Source of the DNA: Cucumis sativus
Taxonomy: Eukaryota; Streptophyta; Magnoliopsida; Cucurbitales; Cucurbitaceae
Direction of reading: 5' to 3'
NCBI RefSeq assembly: GCF_000004075.3
Contig: NC_026658.2
Coordinates: forward strand, 1,178,001-1,242,000
DNA length: 64,000 nucleotides
The position numbers were made by a program, and so were the translations under genes. Below, in pieces: positions 9,934-24,399 of the stretch (within the stretch, counting starts at the first letter, position 1; every line of letters begins with the position of its first letter). Under the pieces are notes generated by a model, which saw only the letters and a program-made list of their open reading frames with translations, did no database searches and was not told the origin of the DNA.

Positions 9934-12900
9934 GTCAAGCGAATGAGAAGAAGAGCCTTTCTGATGTGTTCTGTTTTTGGCGCCTCTTAAACTCATCGAG
10001 TTTTCACACACATATGCACTTCTTTGTCCCCTTTTGTTCTTTTCTCTTTCGAGATGATTCATCCTTTTGTGTTCATTCGGTCTCTTATTCAAAATTTAGG
10101 AGCCCTTTAGAACACAGATTAAAAATAGTACTGTTTCAAAACTCTATTCACATTCTTTAGTATTTTCCAATTTAACTAAAACTATTTTACCCTTCAAACA
10201 AAAACTATTGTAATTCATAATAAAATAGTTTACATTATAACACTACCCATTATAAGCCCATTAGCTATGTAATAACTAAAAGCAATGCATCAAAGGTTCC
10301 ATCATAAAAGTTGACCTAAGAACTTGTAAGTGATAATCTGAACAGACGTTAATTAGTTAAGACATGCTCTTGATCAAAGGTTAGTAAAGTTTAAATCCAA
10401 CAATACTTGAGTGTATTTCAAGTTCTAATTTATACGCATTTCATTTTTGTCGTAACTAAATCTTTGTACATTTTACTTTTATCACACGGAGATAGAAAGA
10501 AGAAATTTTTATATATCAAATTATTATTCGATAACTTAAATAAATTCATGAGAAAATAATTGAATTTAATTTAGTCAAAACATTTATATGGTATGTATTC
10601 ATGTACACAAAAATAATTTAAACAACTATGCCCCAACTTCTATATATTGTCCTCTTCGTAGGACCTTAATATTCTTGTTAAATAGCTCTCTAGTAGGGTT
10701 TGTTTTGTACTACTAAAGTTTTATTTATTCATTTATTGTTTTTTAAAAAATTCACCTGTCCTTTATTGCTTCATACAATAATAGTTTTTTCATCTTATTT
10801 CATTTTAGTTTTTAAACTTTTCTTTTAAATTTTAGATAAAAAAAATTTATATTTCACTTCTTAATTTGATTTACAAATTTTTTCTCACTCATCTAAGCAA
10901 CAAAGTATATCGAATTACATGTTAAATAATCAACAAGCTATTTTAGGTGAATAACAACATATTGAAATAAAATCATTACGAAAGTTTGAAAACTAAAACC
11001 CAAGTTAAGCTTCTCTTTTCACCTTTCTTTTTCTCCTCTATCAATCTTTTTTTCTTGTCCCCTTAAAAGCTATTATTTTCACAAAATTTACCAAACAACA
11101 TCATGAGATTTGAGCATCCTTTCTTTTCTTTAATTTTTTAGTTTTAAAAATAAAAGATGCTTAATTTTATGTCCATAGGGAATAAAACGGTGCCGTAGTT
11201 CTTACTAAAGATGACTCTTAACTGTCAATATCATCCCATCATAAATTTAATGCAATTGTTGAGATGCATCCAATTGATGAACTTTTAGATCTTTTCTTAT
11301 TTTGTTTGTAAATATATTATTTAAATGTTGTCTTATATATTATAGTCTTTTCTTAATTTCATAAAATATTCTTAAAATTAAATTTGAAATTTGAGAAGCT
11401 ATAATATATTTTAAAAAATTTTAAGGTTTCAACCAATAATTTATTCTAATTTTAATTTATGAAGTCATAAGAAAGGAAATTCAAACTATGATGTGATTTT
11501 ATTAGTTTCCTAGAATTTGAAGTGTGTATATATATAATATTGTCTAAACATTATTTAAAAAAAAAATTTAAAGTCACATCCATTTCTCATCCGTCCTTTG
11601 AAAAGTAATCAACATTAATTTCTATTTGCTTATAATAATCAATTATGAAACTTCCTCTAATTGTGTATCATATCAGCTCAAAATATATCAACAAATATGT
11701 TGGCTTAATCAATCAAGATAACAAGTTGAAGACATTCACAAATTTCTTTTAAGTTATCATTAATTTTCACTTTCATTATCATTTGATCAATCAGAATCTT
11801 CATTGTAATGTAATATAATTGATATTATCAACTTTAGTTTTATTTATTCAAACAAGTTTTTTTTTTTCTTTTTTCTTCTTGATTGAGACTGTATATTAGC
11901 CCTTTAACAATTTACAAAAATTACATTTATGATTAAAAAAACTTAAAAATCAAGTTATGTTACTCAATTAATCAAAAATATATCTAAAGAGATTTGTTCA
12001 TTTCTCAACTAGTAATTTTCGATTTAATAAATAAAAGAAAAAAAATCGAGATATGACTCATTTAGTTTTTTAAGTTTTGAAAAATAGGTGTCGTGTTTAG
12101 GATGTTCCTTGAATTTTTTAAAAATAAGTGTCTTTTAAGTCTTAAGTATTCAAAATATAATTTTTAGGCTTCATTTGGTAACAATTTGTTGTTGAAAATA
12201 AAGCCTAAAGACATCTACATTTGCTTCCAAATTCCTTTCATTATTACCTACAATTTATCAATCGTTTAAAAAACTAAGCAAAAAGTTCAAAATCTAAAAC
12301 TAATAGTTTTTAAAATTTGTTATTGTTTTTGGAATTAAAAAAAAGAATTCAACTATTTTACTCAACAAAAATGAAATTCATAATAAGAAATGAAAAGAAA
12401 ATTGACTTAATTATTAAAATCCAAAGACAAAAAATGCAATCGTTAAGAAACATGACCTTAGTTTATGAATTTTTATAAAAATAAGCTTAACAGATCTTTG
12501 AAATAATTTTATATTAATAATTATACGACATTTTAAATTAAAAATAAAAAATTTTAAATGGTTGAAAATCTAGTAGAAGATGGAGTTAATTATTATGTAA
12601 ATGTGAAAATCAGAGTCAGAGAAGAAAATAAAGTTCTTCAATGAATATGAAAGTAGAAAAAATGGAAAGATGAAGTTAATTACTTTATCAATACTCAACT
12701 TTAATAGTGTGTACTATTTGAACTTAAATTATTTATATCAACTTATAAAGTTTGAAGACTAAAATATTACCTTTTTTAAAACTAAAAAAAAAAAAAAACT
12801 AAATTCATCCCTTTTTTAAAATTTGAAAATTAAAAAAGTTTTATTTTAAAAATTCATCGATAAAATAATATATATATATTTTGAAATTAAAATTTATTTT

Positions 12901-14096
12901 TGGAAACATTTTTATGTAAAATAATTCATCTTATAACCACCTCACTCCTACGTTTTCTAAAATAAAAATAAATTCACATGTTGTTATGATCAATTATAAT
13001 ATAATGACAAAATATAGTGACCTATGTTTTTTAAAATAATGTAATGACCTAGTTTGTACTATATTTACAATGACCTATCACCTAAGTTTTTAAACAGGTG
13101 ATGTACCCTTTATCTTCGGACTTATTTGTTTGTCTAACTATTTGATTATTTGATTATAGAATATAATTTTTTCTACATTGTTTTTAGCATGATAGAATCA
13201 AACCTTTTAATTTTAAAATTGATAGTACAATTAAGTTACTAATTATGTTATGGAATACACGTTTACCTTTTTTTTTCTTTTTAAAAAAAACTTTATTTTG
13301 CTTCAAAATCGTTTACTAAATTTTGTCTTTTATCTCTTTAATTACTTCAAATCATTTATACTACGCCATGAAAAAAGTCGTCAAAGAAATTTAATATGAC
13401 TTGTTGAATACTACTTTAGTATTCTCAAAGATTGAAATGTTGATTTCAATGTCTTAGGTTTTTAGAAATACCGATGAAAATAACGATAAAATATCAACAT
13501 CGATCAATAATAAATTAGCGTAAATCATCCATCTTGATTTAGTTTAGTGTATATATATGTGTGTAATTTTATTAGGTTTAACCTATGCTTTTAGTTTCAA
13601 TTCTTTAATTGCATTTTTTAGTAAGGGCCATTGGGGAAATCTAATGATGTGATCTTTATATCACCATGAATCTATGATTAGTTAAGATAACAACAAAATT
13701 GTAACCTAAACAATTTTAGTATTTTGATTATTGATATAAAAAGATATCAAAAAGTTACAAAAGTACAATGAGAAATTATTGATTGTATTAATAATACAAA
13801 ATTAGTTCCAAACTTGTTGTAAAATATAAAACTAGACAACATAAACATGTATATGATCTTTTTGTGGCAAAAGCTATACAATTTAGAGAAGAACGTGACT
13901 TGAACATGAAAATATTTCTACATCGATATAATCATGCTTTGTCATACAAACTTCAATATTTAAGTTAACCTTACATAACTTTTTTTTGGTATGAAATCTA
14001 AGAGTTAATTACATTGGAATTTTATTCTCCATGGCATGTGAGGTTGGATGTTGATATATTATGTGTTTCACTAATTAAGGCTAACCTCGACCTTTA

Positions 14097-14148
14097 GCTA
14101 TATTTTGAACCTAAGACGATCTGCTATATTTTGAACCTAAGACGATCT
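14097..14148. repeat. 26-bp tandem duplication
   Basis: Two identical adjacent 26-bp units (14097-14122 and 14123-14148), each starting GCTATATTTTGAACC, lie in the gene desert. The identity suggests a recent duplication. Confidence 0.85.
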
Positions 14149-17100
14149 CTTGGACTAGAACATGCATGGTCTTTTGTAAGGCTTAACTTAACCTCGACAT
14201 GTTGGTCTAGGAAAACCCTAAACCAACCCCTTTTCTAAGTCGATATTTATCGCAAGTTTTCACTTCATATTCGTATATGACAATTGGCCTATATGTAATA
14301 ACTCATAACAATAAATAATAGTAAAATAAATAAACCATAAATACGACAATAAAAGCTTTTAATTTTGTAAATATTTTCAACTTCACATTATCGTAAAAGT
14401 ATTTATGGTTTTGAATCATTACACATGTGTATATCTATCTAATTAAATTTCTTTATTCATGTGACAGTAATGAAGAGATAGTACACACTATTTAGTTTTA
14501 ATTAGTTGTATGATTAGAGAACAAATTGTCATAGTATATATTGACTTTTTAGTGAGTAGAAAGTAGGAATCATAAAATCCTAAAACAATATGATGAGTAA
14601 GTGGGAGAAGAGAAGATTTATGAGAGAGTTTGAAATACATATAGATATATATATATATAATGCATCTTATTGCATGTCCACTCAAACTAAGCACTTGTAA
14701 CAATTATTAAAATTTCATTTTGTGGTTATGCAATGCAACACCAAGTTGAATATTATCTTTTCCTCAAGTTTTTAAAAGGGTTAGGTAAGCATCCACAAGT
14801 GGACTCATTCCTCCAATCAACTTAACTTATTTATAATATATCACATCCTTTCATTTCTCCAAACCCTACCATATCTGTTTTCTTTTTCTTCAAAAAAAAA
14901 AAAAAAAAGAAGAAAAGAAAAAAGTAGATTGAAATGATTAATTTGAATCTTGAATGTATGTTTTAATGGTGTATTTATTTGCCAAAGATTCAGGGATGTT
15001 TTTCAACGATACAAAAAATGAGTCAAATTATTTATAAATATTATAGTAACATACTAACCATTTTCATTTAAAACAATTATCCATTGTTTTTTAGTTAAAA
15101 TGAATTAGAAATTTTCTTAGAAATATATATAAATATAACAAAATATTACTATTTATTTGTAATAGATTAGGATATAATTAAAGATATATAAATAGACAAA
15201 AATTATCTATTTTGGTCTATTACGGTCGATGATATCTAAAATATTAAAATTAATACCTAATGAATAAGAATCCACAATTACTATTCCAATGTCAAGAAAA
15301 TGTTTCAAAACTATCGTAAAAGTTGTTGTGGGATAATTTTTCCCTCTCGGACTATAGAAAATAAAAGTGAGAGATTCAAATTCAATTAATTGTTTTTATA
15401 TGAAATATTAGAAAAAGAATCATATTATATATAGTATTTTATTTGGAATGTATCTTTCAACTATTTTGCAAAAGAAAGTGATTTCACTAAACTACTTATT
15501 AGCTAAAAGAACAACAAGGCAAGTACAATGTTTTAAGTTTTGTATTATTTACACTAATCAAAGAAACGTTTTGCATTATTTTATTGGGTTACTCAACCTT
15601 TTAAGTCAAAAAGTTCTCTCTCTCCCTCTTTTTTTAACAAAGAATACTTTGATGTTTGATGCATGTGTGACCTCCAACATTTTCTACGATTCACAGTTAT
15701 ATGACAAACTGTGGGAGAGGATTGAACATGCAACATGTACTGTTCTAGGCTTAGGGTTTGGACTACCAAGATTTAGAATTCGGATTCTACACCGGATGGT
15801 CCCGCATTTTCCTAATTGTGATCCGGCTACATCATTCTTATTTGTCTTAACTAGGGTCTATAAGAATCGATTTCATTTTGGTTCTATGGTTATTTTCTTT
15901 GTGTAAGTGCTTCTATTTCTACTTTGTAGTTTGATTGAGCAGTGAGTTTTTAGTTCAAAACCCACCTAAGAAAACTTAATTTAAAAAAAAAAAACATAGT
16001 CTAAAACTTTTAGTATGGAGGAAGAATATTGGAGGGAGAGAATAGAAAGAGAGATTCTGATTTTTCAATGTTCACATTAATTTGATATATATTCTATCCA
16101 TTCCAAACAGAAAGTGATTTTGTACAACAAAACTGAACAGAGAAAAAGAAAGCAAAAACTCCCACTTCTTAGTCACTTCAATTGAGAAAATGTCCAAATG
16201 GAAGAACCCTAATGAGACCCAAATAAGCCCTAATTGAGAAGCCAATGGGACCTTCCCACGTGTGAATAGCAAATGTGATTTGTCCTTATTCCTTCTTCAG
16301 AAAAGGTGACAAATGGCCGACAATTGCATTGACAAATTGATGTCAAATAGAAAGAGAGAAAGAAAATTTAATTCTCTCTCATTAGGGTTCTTCATTTTCT
16401 ATGGTGGTCTCCCACACTAAACACTACAAAACATACAATATATCATATTTCTAATTCATTATGTCCCCTTCTCAATTACTGTTTCAATTTTGTTTGAGGC
16501 ATAATAAATTCGAGTTAAACATCCATACTCGCGCTCGTTTAAATAACCGTCTCGTTCCGTTCAACTTGAATAGAAAAATATATAAATACATATGTATATT
16601 ACATCGTTTTCGTCATATCACTTTTATAATAGGTACATTGAACACGTACGATAATAATTTTGAATAAACATCGATATCTCACTTGTTTGATTACTATTTC
16701 ATATGCTTTGAGATCTATGTTTATTTTTTCAAATTATGACAAACGTATATATATTCACATCTTGATTAATTCACTTTTGTAATAGTATTGTTTTTAGACT
16801 CAATTTTTAGTACTCTTTTAGATAAATATTTTTAAATCTCGACACTCCCTTTTCTGATGCTAGTAGTTGCAAAAATGTTAATTGGTTTCATCATTTATTT
16901 TTATGACAAAATGCTATTTTAGTTCCTGTACTTTGATACACGTTAAATTTTAGGTACACTATATTTATATTAGTTTATTGTTTGATATTTTTTTCTCAAA
17001 ATGCCTTTAATTACTATCTATTCATATATTACCATAGATTATGGAAACATACACCTTTACTATTGTACTTTATTGCCTAAAAAACTTGTTATTATTGATC

Positions 17101-17885
17101 CGATTTTGGTAAAAAAATAACTTTCATTTGAGGATTAAATTTAAAAGTTGTTTCAAACATAAAATAGAATAAAGTAAAATTAAGTAATAAAATAGTAATT
17201 TTTCCTTATTTTTATAAATGTATTGTTAGAAAAATCGATAAAGTATGGAATTACGTGGATAAAATCCAATTCACACCATTTTTATACATGGACAGAAACT
17301 AATTAAAATAAATTTAATTGTTATTTTGGTATAGGAGAATTTGAACCACAAATCTTTTAGATCCTCGACCTACACTCGTGTTAGTTGATATAGTCAATTT
17401 CAGTGTTTTGAGATTTGTAAAAGTAGCTAGGAGTTAGACGATGTGATATGTGTATAACTAAGTTGCATTAATGATTTAAAACATATATACATTTTTCTAA
17501 TTGAAAATTTGTCATAGCGAATACGATTGTTTATTATTGAAAAGTTGAAAATTCAACCAATCTGTTTCTATCTGGGACCATTCTTTTCGATACAATTTCG
17601 GCGAAAGATTTGAAATCCCTTAGTTATCGAGATGCACGGATGTCAATTGTGTTAATTTCTTCGTGATCATTTTGTTTATTTTCAAATATAATAAAATAAA
17701 TCAAAATATTTATAAAGTATAACAAAATTTCAAATCGATAGAAATCAAACCCTAAACCCTCTCAATTTTATTTCATATACTTTAAAATTGTCGAAATTTA
17801 GTTACTCCTTTTTTAATAAAAAAATTGGTTTACAGAATATAGCAAAAATGCCATTTTTAATTGGATTGGATTAAAGACCAAATGT

Positions 17886-17908
17886 TATATATATATATAT
17901 ATATATAA
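17886..17908. repeat. (AT)n microsatellite
   Basis: About 11 consecutive AT dinucleotides in intergenic DNA. Confidence 0.85.
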
Positions 17909-20865
17909 TTTAATGCCATTACCATTCAGAATTAAGAAGAATTTAATGTTAAAAGACAGAATATTTCTTCTTATAATTAATATTTAATAATTAAGGAGAA
18001 ACTTATATGTTTTCACATGAATTAATTTATATCAAGATATATGTGTTTGATCATTGTTTGTGTTAATGAAATGTCTTGAACTAAAAAGTAAAAAGATTGA
18101 AAAGAAAGAAGATGCCATGGGTAAGAATGCACTTATAAAATTACATTCTCTTTTAAAAAGTTCATCCATCTCTTTTTTCGGTTTATATCCAATTGAATTG
18201 AAAGTCCAATTGTACACAACATGACTTCCTCTTTTTGTTGGTTTATTTATTTATTTAATTTATTTAGGGTTTCTTAAATTTTCTTCCCAAAATCTTTATG
18301 TAAGATTTTCTTTGTCCACTTTTAACTTGTTCAATTGATGTGTTAATTAAAGTGGTTCACTAATTCAAATAATAAAGCAAATCCAACCAAAATTATGATT
18401 CTTTTTAAGATGCTTATTTGGTGAATTTAATGACACCAATATGATAAAACCATTGAATTTGAGCAACTTCTATCTAATAGAAAAAACAATGTGGAATTTT
18501 TTTTTTATCTTTTCGAATCTAAATCTTTAAAACCAACACGATGAGGTCATAGCCCTTGTAAATCAAATATATCTAGATAATTAAATTTAATTTTTGCTCG
18601 TTAATTTGAGTATTCTATATATTGTGTTATATTCATGTTAGTTCTATTTTTTAAAAAATAAAATAAGAATTTATAACGATAACGACTTGATTGATATTTA
18701 TTAATAATTCTCCCTATCATCAACCCACTTTTAAAATCTAATTACTATTCAAATTTGGCAACTAAACTATTATTCTTCCATATTTACTATCTTTTTCCAA
18801 ATAGGACTTTGCAAAGAAATATATAAAACTAAAGGGGAAGCTTGGTTTTTTGTTGACTTGCATGAAGAATAAGAATCACTTTCCAAAGTATATAATTTGG
18901 CCCAAAGTGTTTTTTATTTTTTGGAGGAAACAAGCAAAGCATAAAGTTTGAAATGACTAAGAAGATGTTTTTAGGGTAACTTAAACTTACAAACTTGGCC
19001 TTTGATTCAAGTCTCTTTAGATTACAAAACTAAAACGATGTTTTAGTAATACTATACTATAATTATTAATTCATAAAATTTAAACATTGTCACTATTTAA
19101 ATTATTCATAACAACTAAGCATTTTTAGTTGTTTGTATCACACATCAAAATGAAATATCGATCGATGATATCACACATCACATTTTAAAATAGGGTGTTT
19201 TTTTTATTCTTCTCCCCCTTCTAGTGTATTTTGTTTGGTAGTTCTTAGGAATATAAATTATTTCGAAACTTATATAGTAGTTTTTACTTTACGTGTCATA
19301 GGTAAGTTTGGACTCGATGAAATACAAGTTGGAGTTGCCATCTTTTTTGGCTCAAGTTGGACAAAAGGAAGGATAGTTCCAACTATCGATCCAAAACAAA
19401 AAAGAAAGAAAAAAAGTGACTCGATCGAAAAAATTTAGATTTGAAAAAGAAAGAGAAAAAAAATTCTAAGTCAATTTGCATGGTGTGTACACGTACTATT
19501 ATGACGACTCAAGAAGAAGTAAGACAACTCTCATTCAAAAAAGTCGTCTCTTCTTTGATTATATATAAGCATTATGCATGAAAAGAAGTTGTGACAAATA
19601 ACGATGTTTAAATACTTCTCTTCTTCTTCAAGAATTTAGTTCAACTATGATTAATTAACACAATCAGTGGAGTAGAAGTTGAGGAGTTTTCTTCTCCCTT
19701 ATCTGATCAATTGAGAAAAAAATAATAAAGAAAGAAGTAAAACCTGATTCAACAATGTCATATATTCTCTTGCTTTTTTAGGTTGAAAATGTTGGATATA
19801 TGTGTTCGATTTATTAATACGTAGTAGTTTAGTATTTATATTGAATATTTTAATATTAATCTATGATTTAGTGGATCATATTAATTTAGTTAACTTAGTA
19901 TTAAATATGCTTTGTCGGGTTATTTGCATTAAATTAGATTTGTTCAACTTTTCAGTATTAATTTAAGGTTTGATGGATTATTTAGTATTAGTTGTTAAGT
20001 ACTTTTTTAGTAGCAATTTGTGGTTTGATAAAAGCAGAAGAAGGTCCTATAAATTATACTATGATTTTATGTTAGAGCAGGAATAATGTTTATATATGTT
20101 CGATAGTGAACGTCTTACGTATGGTACACATATCTATCGAGTGGATGTATTGTGGAAGAGTTACAAATTATAATAACAGTAAATTACTTTTATGATTTAA
20201 AGTAGTTTTTGACCCGAACATATATTAATGGACACATTAAAGTAATTTCAAAAGAGTTGGTGGGTGAAGTTTTTTTTGCAATACATTGTTGGAAAACTAT
20301 TTTATAGAGTTGCTTTAATAATTGAGTAGATTTCTTTTATAATATGATATTTAATATTATTGTGCATTTAAAATCATCTCTTTGATTATCATTCATTGTT
20401 TTAGAAAAATAATGTTGGGACATATGATTCATGATTCCATTTATTTCCCAGGTTATATATTTTATAATATGGGTATTGGATAGAAATTCAAATCAAATGA
20501 TGTTAAGCCAACTAACTACTTTTATAATTATAACCTATCTTTTTAGTATGTTTTTTTTTCACCTATATGATTTCTAAGAAAATTCTTACGAGGTCAAACG
20601 ACGTCCTTTTTAGGGAGTCACGTGCTTAAACTTAGAGTTCTTATGATTAAGCTACAAAAACTAAAGATGTGTTTTATCGCTATAGATAGCAACTTTCAAT
20701 TCTCTTAAGCATTTATTAACCATACTTTCACGTCTTCGTGACGCTTCTTATTCTTGTATGATATTGGTTTTATTCATACCCTTTCCTCAAGTACATAAGA
20801 TGTTATATAGCCATTGGTTTTCCCTTGGTTCACATCTTAGTAAGAGCAGTTCCACTTTGATACAA

Positions 20866-21200
20866 TATTTACCACTAATAGACTTGGCTATATTTACTAT
20901 TTTTTTAAAAAAAATAATGCTATATACTTGATTATTTATTCAAAAAATTGCTATAATATTATAATTACCAAAGAATAAACCCTTGAGTCTCTAAAAAACC
21001 TTCGACGATATCAACGAGGGATAAAGTAATTATAATAGGAAACAATTTTGAAAATAATAATTAAGTGTATAACAACATTTAAAAAAAATTATAAATATGA
21101 CTACTAATAGACCTTTATCATTGAACACGATCTATCGATTTTAATAAATTTTGCTATATTTATAATTTTTAAAACGTGGTTACATGTAATAATATTTTAA
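20866..21200. mobile_element. Half copy plus complete copy of the MITE-like inverted-repeat family
   Basis: The part at 20866-20970 matches the right half of the element at 3620-3907 (CTATATTTACTA, poly-A spacer, ending TATAATTACC). The part at 21028-21200 has left and right arms that are inverted copies: ATTTAAAAAAAATTATAAAT near 21078 against ATTTATAATTTTTAAAACGT near 21158. Between them lie CTAATAGACC and GATCTATCGA motifs typical of the family. The complete copy ends less than 100 bp upstream of the GOS12 promoter motifs. Assignment to a transposon class is inference. Confidence 0.45.
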
Positions 21201-21242
21201 ATCTAATCATAGCATATAAAATAGTGGACCAAGAACGTTGAA

Positions 21243-21332
21243 GGCCCATATATCTCTTTCCCTTGAAAGAAATGGGCCTAAACAAAGCCTATAAAAAGTT
21301 AGCCCAGCCCAGGTAATAAACACACGCACGTG
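21243..21332 (+). promoter_or_regulatory. GOS12 promoter motifs: Site II pair, TATA box, G-box
   Basis: Upstream of the GOS12 start codon (21732) are GGCCCA at 21243-21248 and TGGGCC at 21273-21278 (Site II elements in both orientations), TATAAAAA at 21290-21297 and a palindromic CACGTG G-box at 21327-21332. The TATA position implies transcription from about 21325 and a leader of about 400 nt that contains short upstream open frames. Motif identity is seen directly; their use is inference. Confidence 0.45.
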
Positions 21333-21731
21333 ACGACGAACTAGCATAGCAACCGCCTTTGACGACGACGTTTCTTAAGAGAAAGTCAAAAACGAAAAAA
21401 TACTAAGCCGTTTACATATTCATTAGAACTCACCTGTAAGCCAATTAATACCGATGTTTAAAATGAGAACGGCGTAGACGATCACAATATTTTATTTTTC
21501 TTGATTAAAGCTTACGCAAAATTGAATTTATTTTTGCTTCGTCAAGAACTCTTACCGGTTGATTTTTGCAGACGATCTGTCTCGTCTCTAAGCGAACCCA
21601 TTTCTTCGTCCTCTAAGGCTAAAACATTTCACCAATCCTTGAGGAAGAGGCGGAGGAATTGGACAGATTCGAGAAGAGAGGATTCGATTCGCAAATTTTG
21701 ACCCCTGTTTTTTTTTTTCCATCAATAATTG

Positions 21732-24335
21732 ATGTCCATATCCATGGAGATTCCTAGCTCGTGGGATGCCCTTCGCAAACAGGTTTGAATTCTTGTTTCC
21801 TTTTGGTTGTTTAATTCTATTTGCCTTGTTACCTTTATTTTTTTCGATTCGGTTTTGTTTTTGGCTTTATTTCTGATTGTCGGTAACCTTGAATCTTGTC
21901 GTTTGGATAACGGTGAATATGACCCGTTTCTTGTTGTGTGTGATTTGGGGAATTATTAATGATCGATGGTTTGACTTTTAACTCCTGATCTATAGTTTTT
22001 TAGTTTTGAATTGGGATTTTGGAATGTGAGATGTGAATTTGGTCCCGTTCTTGTTTTGATTATACTGTGCAAGTTGTTAATCTATGAATTGTAATTCTTG
22101 GTATAATTGTTTTATGCTTCTTTGTACAGAAATGTTATACAGATTGATAAGCATTTTTAAACAATTGGGAGTCTGGGTCTATCTCATAATCTTTCTCTAA
22201 CCTTCATTTTATTATTTTTCTTTTAAATTTTCATTGTTGGTAAAATTGATTAATTTATAATGAAGATAATTTATTGATGCTCGAGGATTTTGCAGTGAAG
22301 TTGGACTGGACTACATTGTTCTGCGTTCCCAATTATATTTATATATATATATTTCTTTTGTATGTATGAGAAATTGAGCTTTTTCTCATTTCTGCTTTTT
22401 AATTTGTTGTTTTTTTTCTCTTTTTTGTAATGATAAAGTTTCTTATGTTTCCTACAGGCAAGGAAACTTGAAGCTCAGTTGGATGAGCAGATGAATTCTT
22501 TTCGAAAACTGGTTTCAACAAAGGGTTCTACGAATGTTGAGACAGCTGATAGTGATATTGAATCTGGGATAGAACGGCTGTTAAAGCAGCTACAACAAGT
22601 GAATTCACAGATGCAAGCTTGGGTCTCATCAGGTGGTTCTGAAATGGTTTCCCATACCTTGACTAGACATCAAGAAATTCTTCAAGATCTTACGCAGGTA
22701 CTTTGTTTTTAAAATTTTTGTGTAGTAGCTATGTTAATCTTTCCAGATTGGCATGGAAGAAATCCTAGTCATTCTTTTAGATAACTAGGAGTTTTGAAGA
22801 ATTTCCTTGTGCACAATTACATAACAATGAACTCATGGTTTTGGTTAGTTGGCGTTTTTGTAATGGTGGTATTGGAACAAAACTTTAGGGTGTGTTTTGT
22901 AGGTGATTCAATAACATTAATTTATGCACAAGGGATTTAATTTATAAGAGTTGGATCCGAGCCCTTTACTGTTGTGGAAAACGTGATTGGTAGCAGATTT
23001 AGAATTTTAAAACACTAAAAACAGATATATGATTTAAAAATTCAATTTCTAGGTCACAGGGTGAGTATCCAAATCCTGTTTTCAATAGATTCAATTAATT
23101 TGAAAACTAGAAATTTAACTTCGGTACAACACCACAAGCTCTTATCTTCCATTAGGGAGAATCTCTTTCCCCTTTAATTATTTATATTGATATTGTTGAA
23201 TGTGAGGAGTGATGAGAATGAGGGTAACCATTGGAACTCTTTAGATTTCTTTGTGAGACCTGGTGTATAATTATTCTATAGTAAGTAACAAGCTAAGTTC
23301 CTTTTTTTTCTCGTGATGTTTTTGGTTTTCATTATCTTGCTAGAAGTCTGTTGTGCATGGAATGTAAGACCAAGTTTTGTTGATTTAGTGCAGGAGTTTT
23401 ATCGTCTTCGCTCAAGCCTCCGAGCCAAGCAAGAACATGCTTCACTTTTAGATGACTTCAGGGAGTTTGATCGGTCAAGACTTGAATTGGAAGATGGTTT
23501 GGGAACTGCAGAACAAACTCTTCTAAAAGAGCATGCCACTATTGGCCGTAGCACAGGACAGGTATCTTTACCTATCATAATTATTTGTATGACAACAATT
23601 CCATTATATTCTACTTGAAGGTTTGGTTTGTGGATACCTTTGACCGAATTTCATTTTTGGTTTATCAACGTTATTACCGTATTAGTTACAGTAGGAATGA
23701 GAAAGTTGTGTAAGTTATCATGTTCTGTTACCTGTCATTTGTTTTGATGTTTTCTGTATTAGTTATTATTTACATGTAGGAATCCAGCGTCTGGGTCTTA
23801 ACTTTTGGTCTTACAGATGGATAATGTGATTTCACAAGCTCAAGCGACCCTAGGTGCACTTGTCTTTCAGCGGTCGACCTTTGGTGGCATCAACTCAAAG
23901 CTTAGTAACGTTAGCAGTCGCCTTCCATCAGTAAGTAATTATTGTTGCTCTTTTTCTATTTTTCTAGGGCAACATAATAGCTTTCAACCCAAATAATTTT
24001 CTAGGGTAATTGCAATGGGTAACACTTTTTGGATAATGGTCTATCATTGATATACCCTAAGAATTGGATCTAAATTCTATCATAGCTACAAATGCTTTAT
24101 ATTGAATTATATCAATTGATACTTTCAACCTAATTGCTATATTTGCAACTGTCCCAATTCTTGTTATCTTATATTCAAAAGACGAATCCATTCCACTGAT
24201 TTAATTCCAATGATGGTTCAGGTAAATCATATTCTTGCAGCAATAAAGAGAAAAAAGTCGATGGACACAATCATACTCTCTCTTGTTGCGTCCATATGCA
24301 CATTTCTGATCTTCATCTACTGGTTGACTAAGTGA
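21732..24335 (+). CDS. GOS12: Golgi SNAP receptor complex member 1 (Qb-SNARE, GOS12)
   Basis: Five exons (21732-21782, 22458-22697, 23394-23561, 23817-23930, 24222-24335) join in frame to give 228 residues, close to the usual length of plant GOS12. The protein starts MSISMEIPSSWDALRKQARK, the typical N terminus of the family, followed by helical N-terminal regions (residues about 10-130), a SNARE motif (about 145-205, including QATLGALVFQRSTFGGINSK) and a C-terminal membrane anchor of about 20 residues (LSLVASICTFLIFIYW) with only a short tail after it. GOS12 is a Qb-SNARE that works in vesicle fusion at the Golgi and in ER-Golgi and intra-Golgi traffic. The family assignment is very secure. 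A second Met at residue 5 could also start translation. An upstream open frame (21501-21701) lies in the probable leader. Confidence 0.95.
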
Positions 24336-24399
24336 GTTGTGATTATGTTCTTGGCAACTGTGTTTAGTGAAGTTGTTACATGCTTGTTGTTTACATACT

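Larger units (their letters stand above)
10170..21230. other. Gene desert, AT-rich, about 11 kb
   Basis: No open frame in this stretch shows family motifs, splice structure or codon bias. It contains microsatellites (for example an AT run at 17886-17908), a 26-bp tandem duplication at 14097-14148, a degenerate tRNA-like fragment near 17330-17395 and a half copy of the inverted-repeat element at 20866-20970. The longest open frame (15448-15906, 152 codons) has no recognisable domain and no gene context. Confidence 0.55.
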
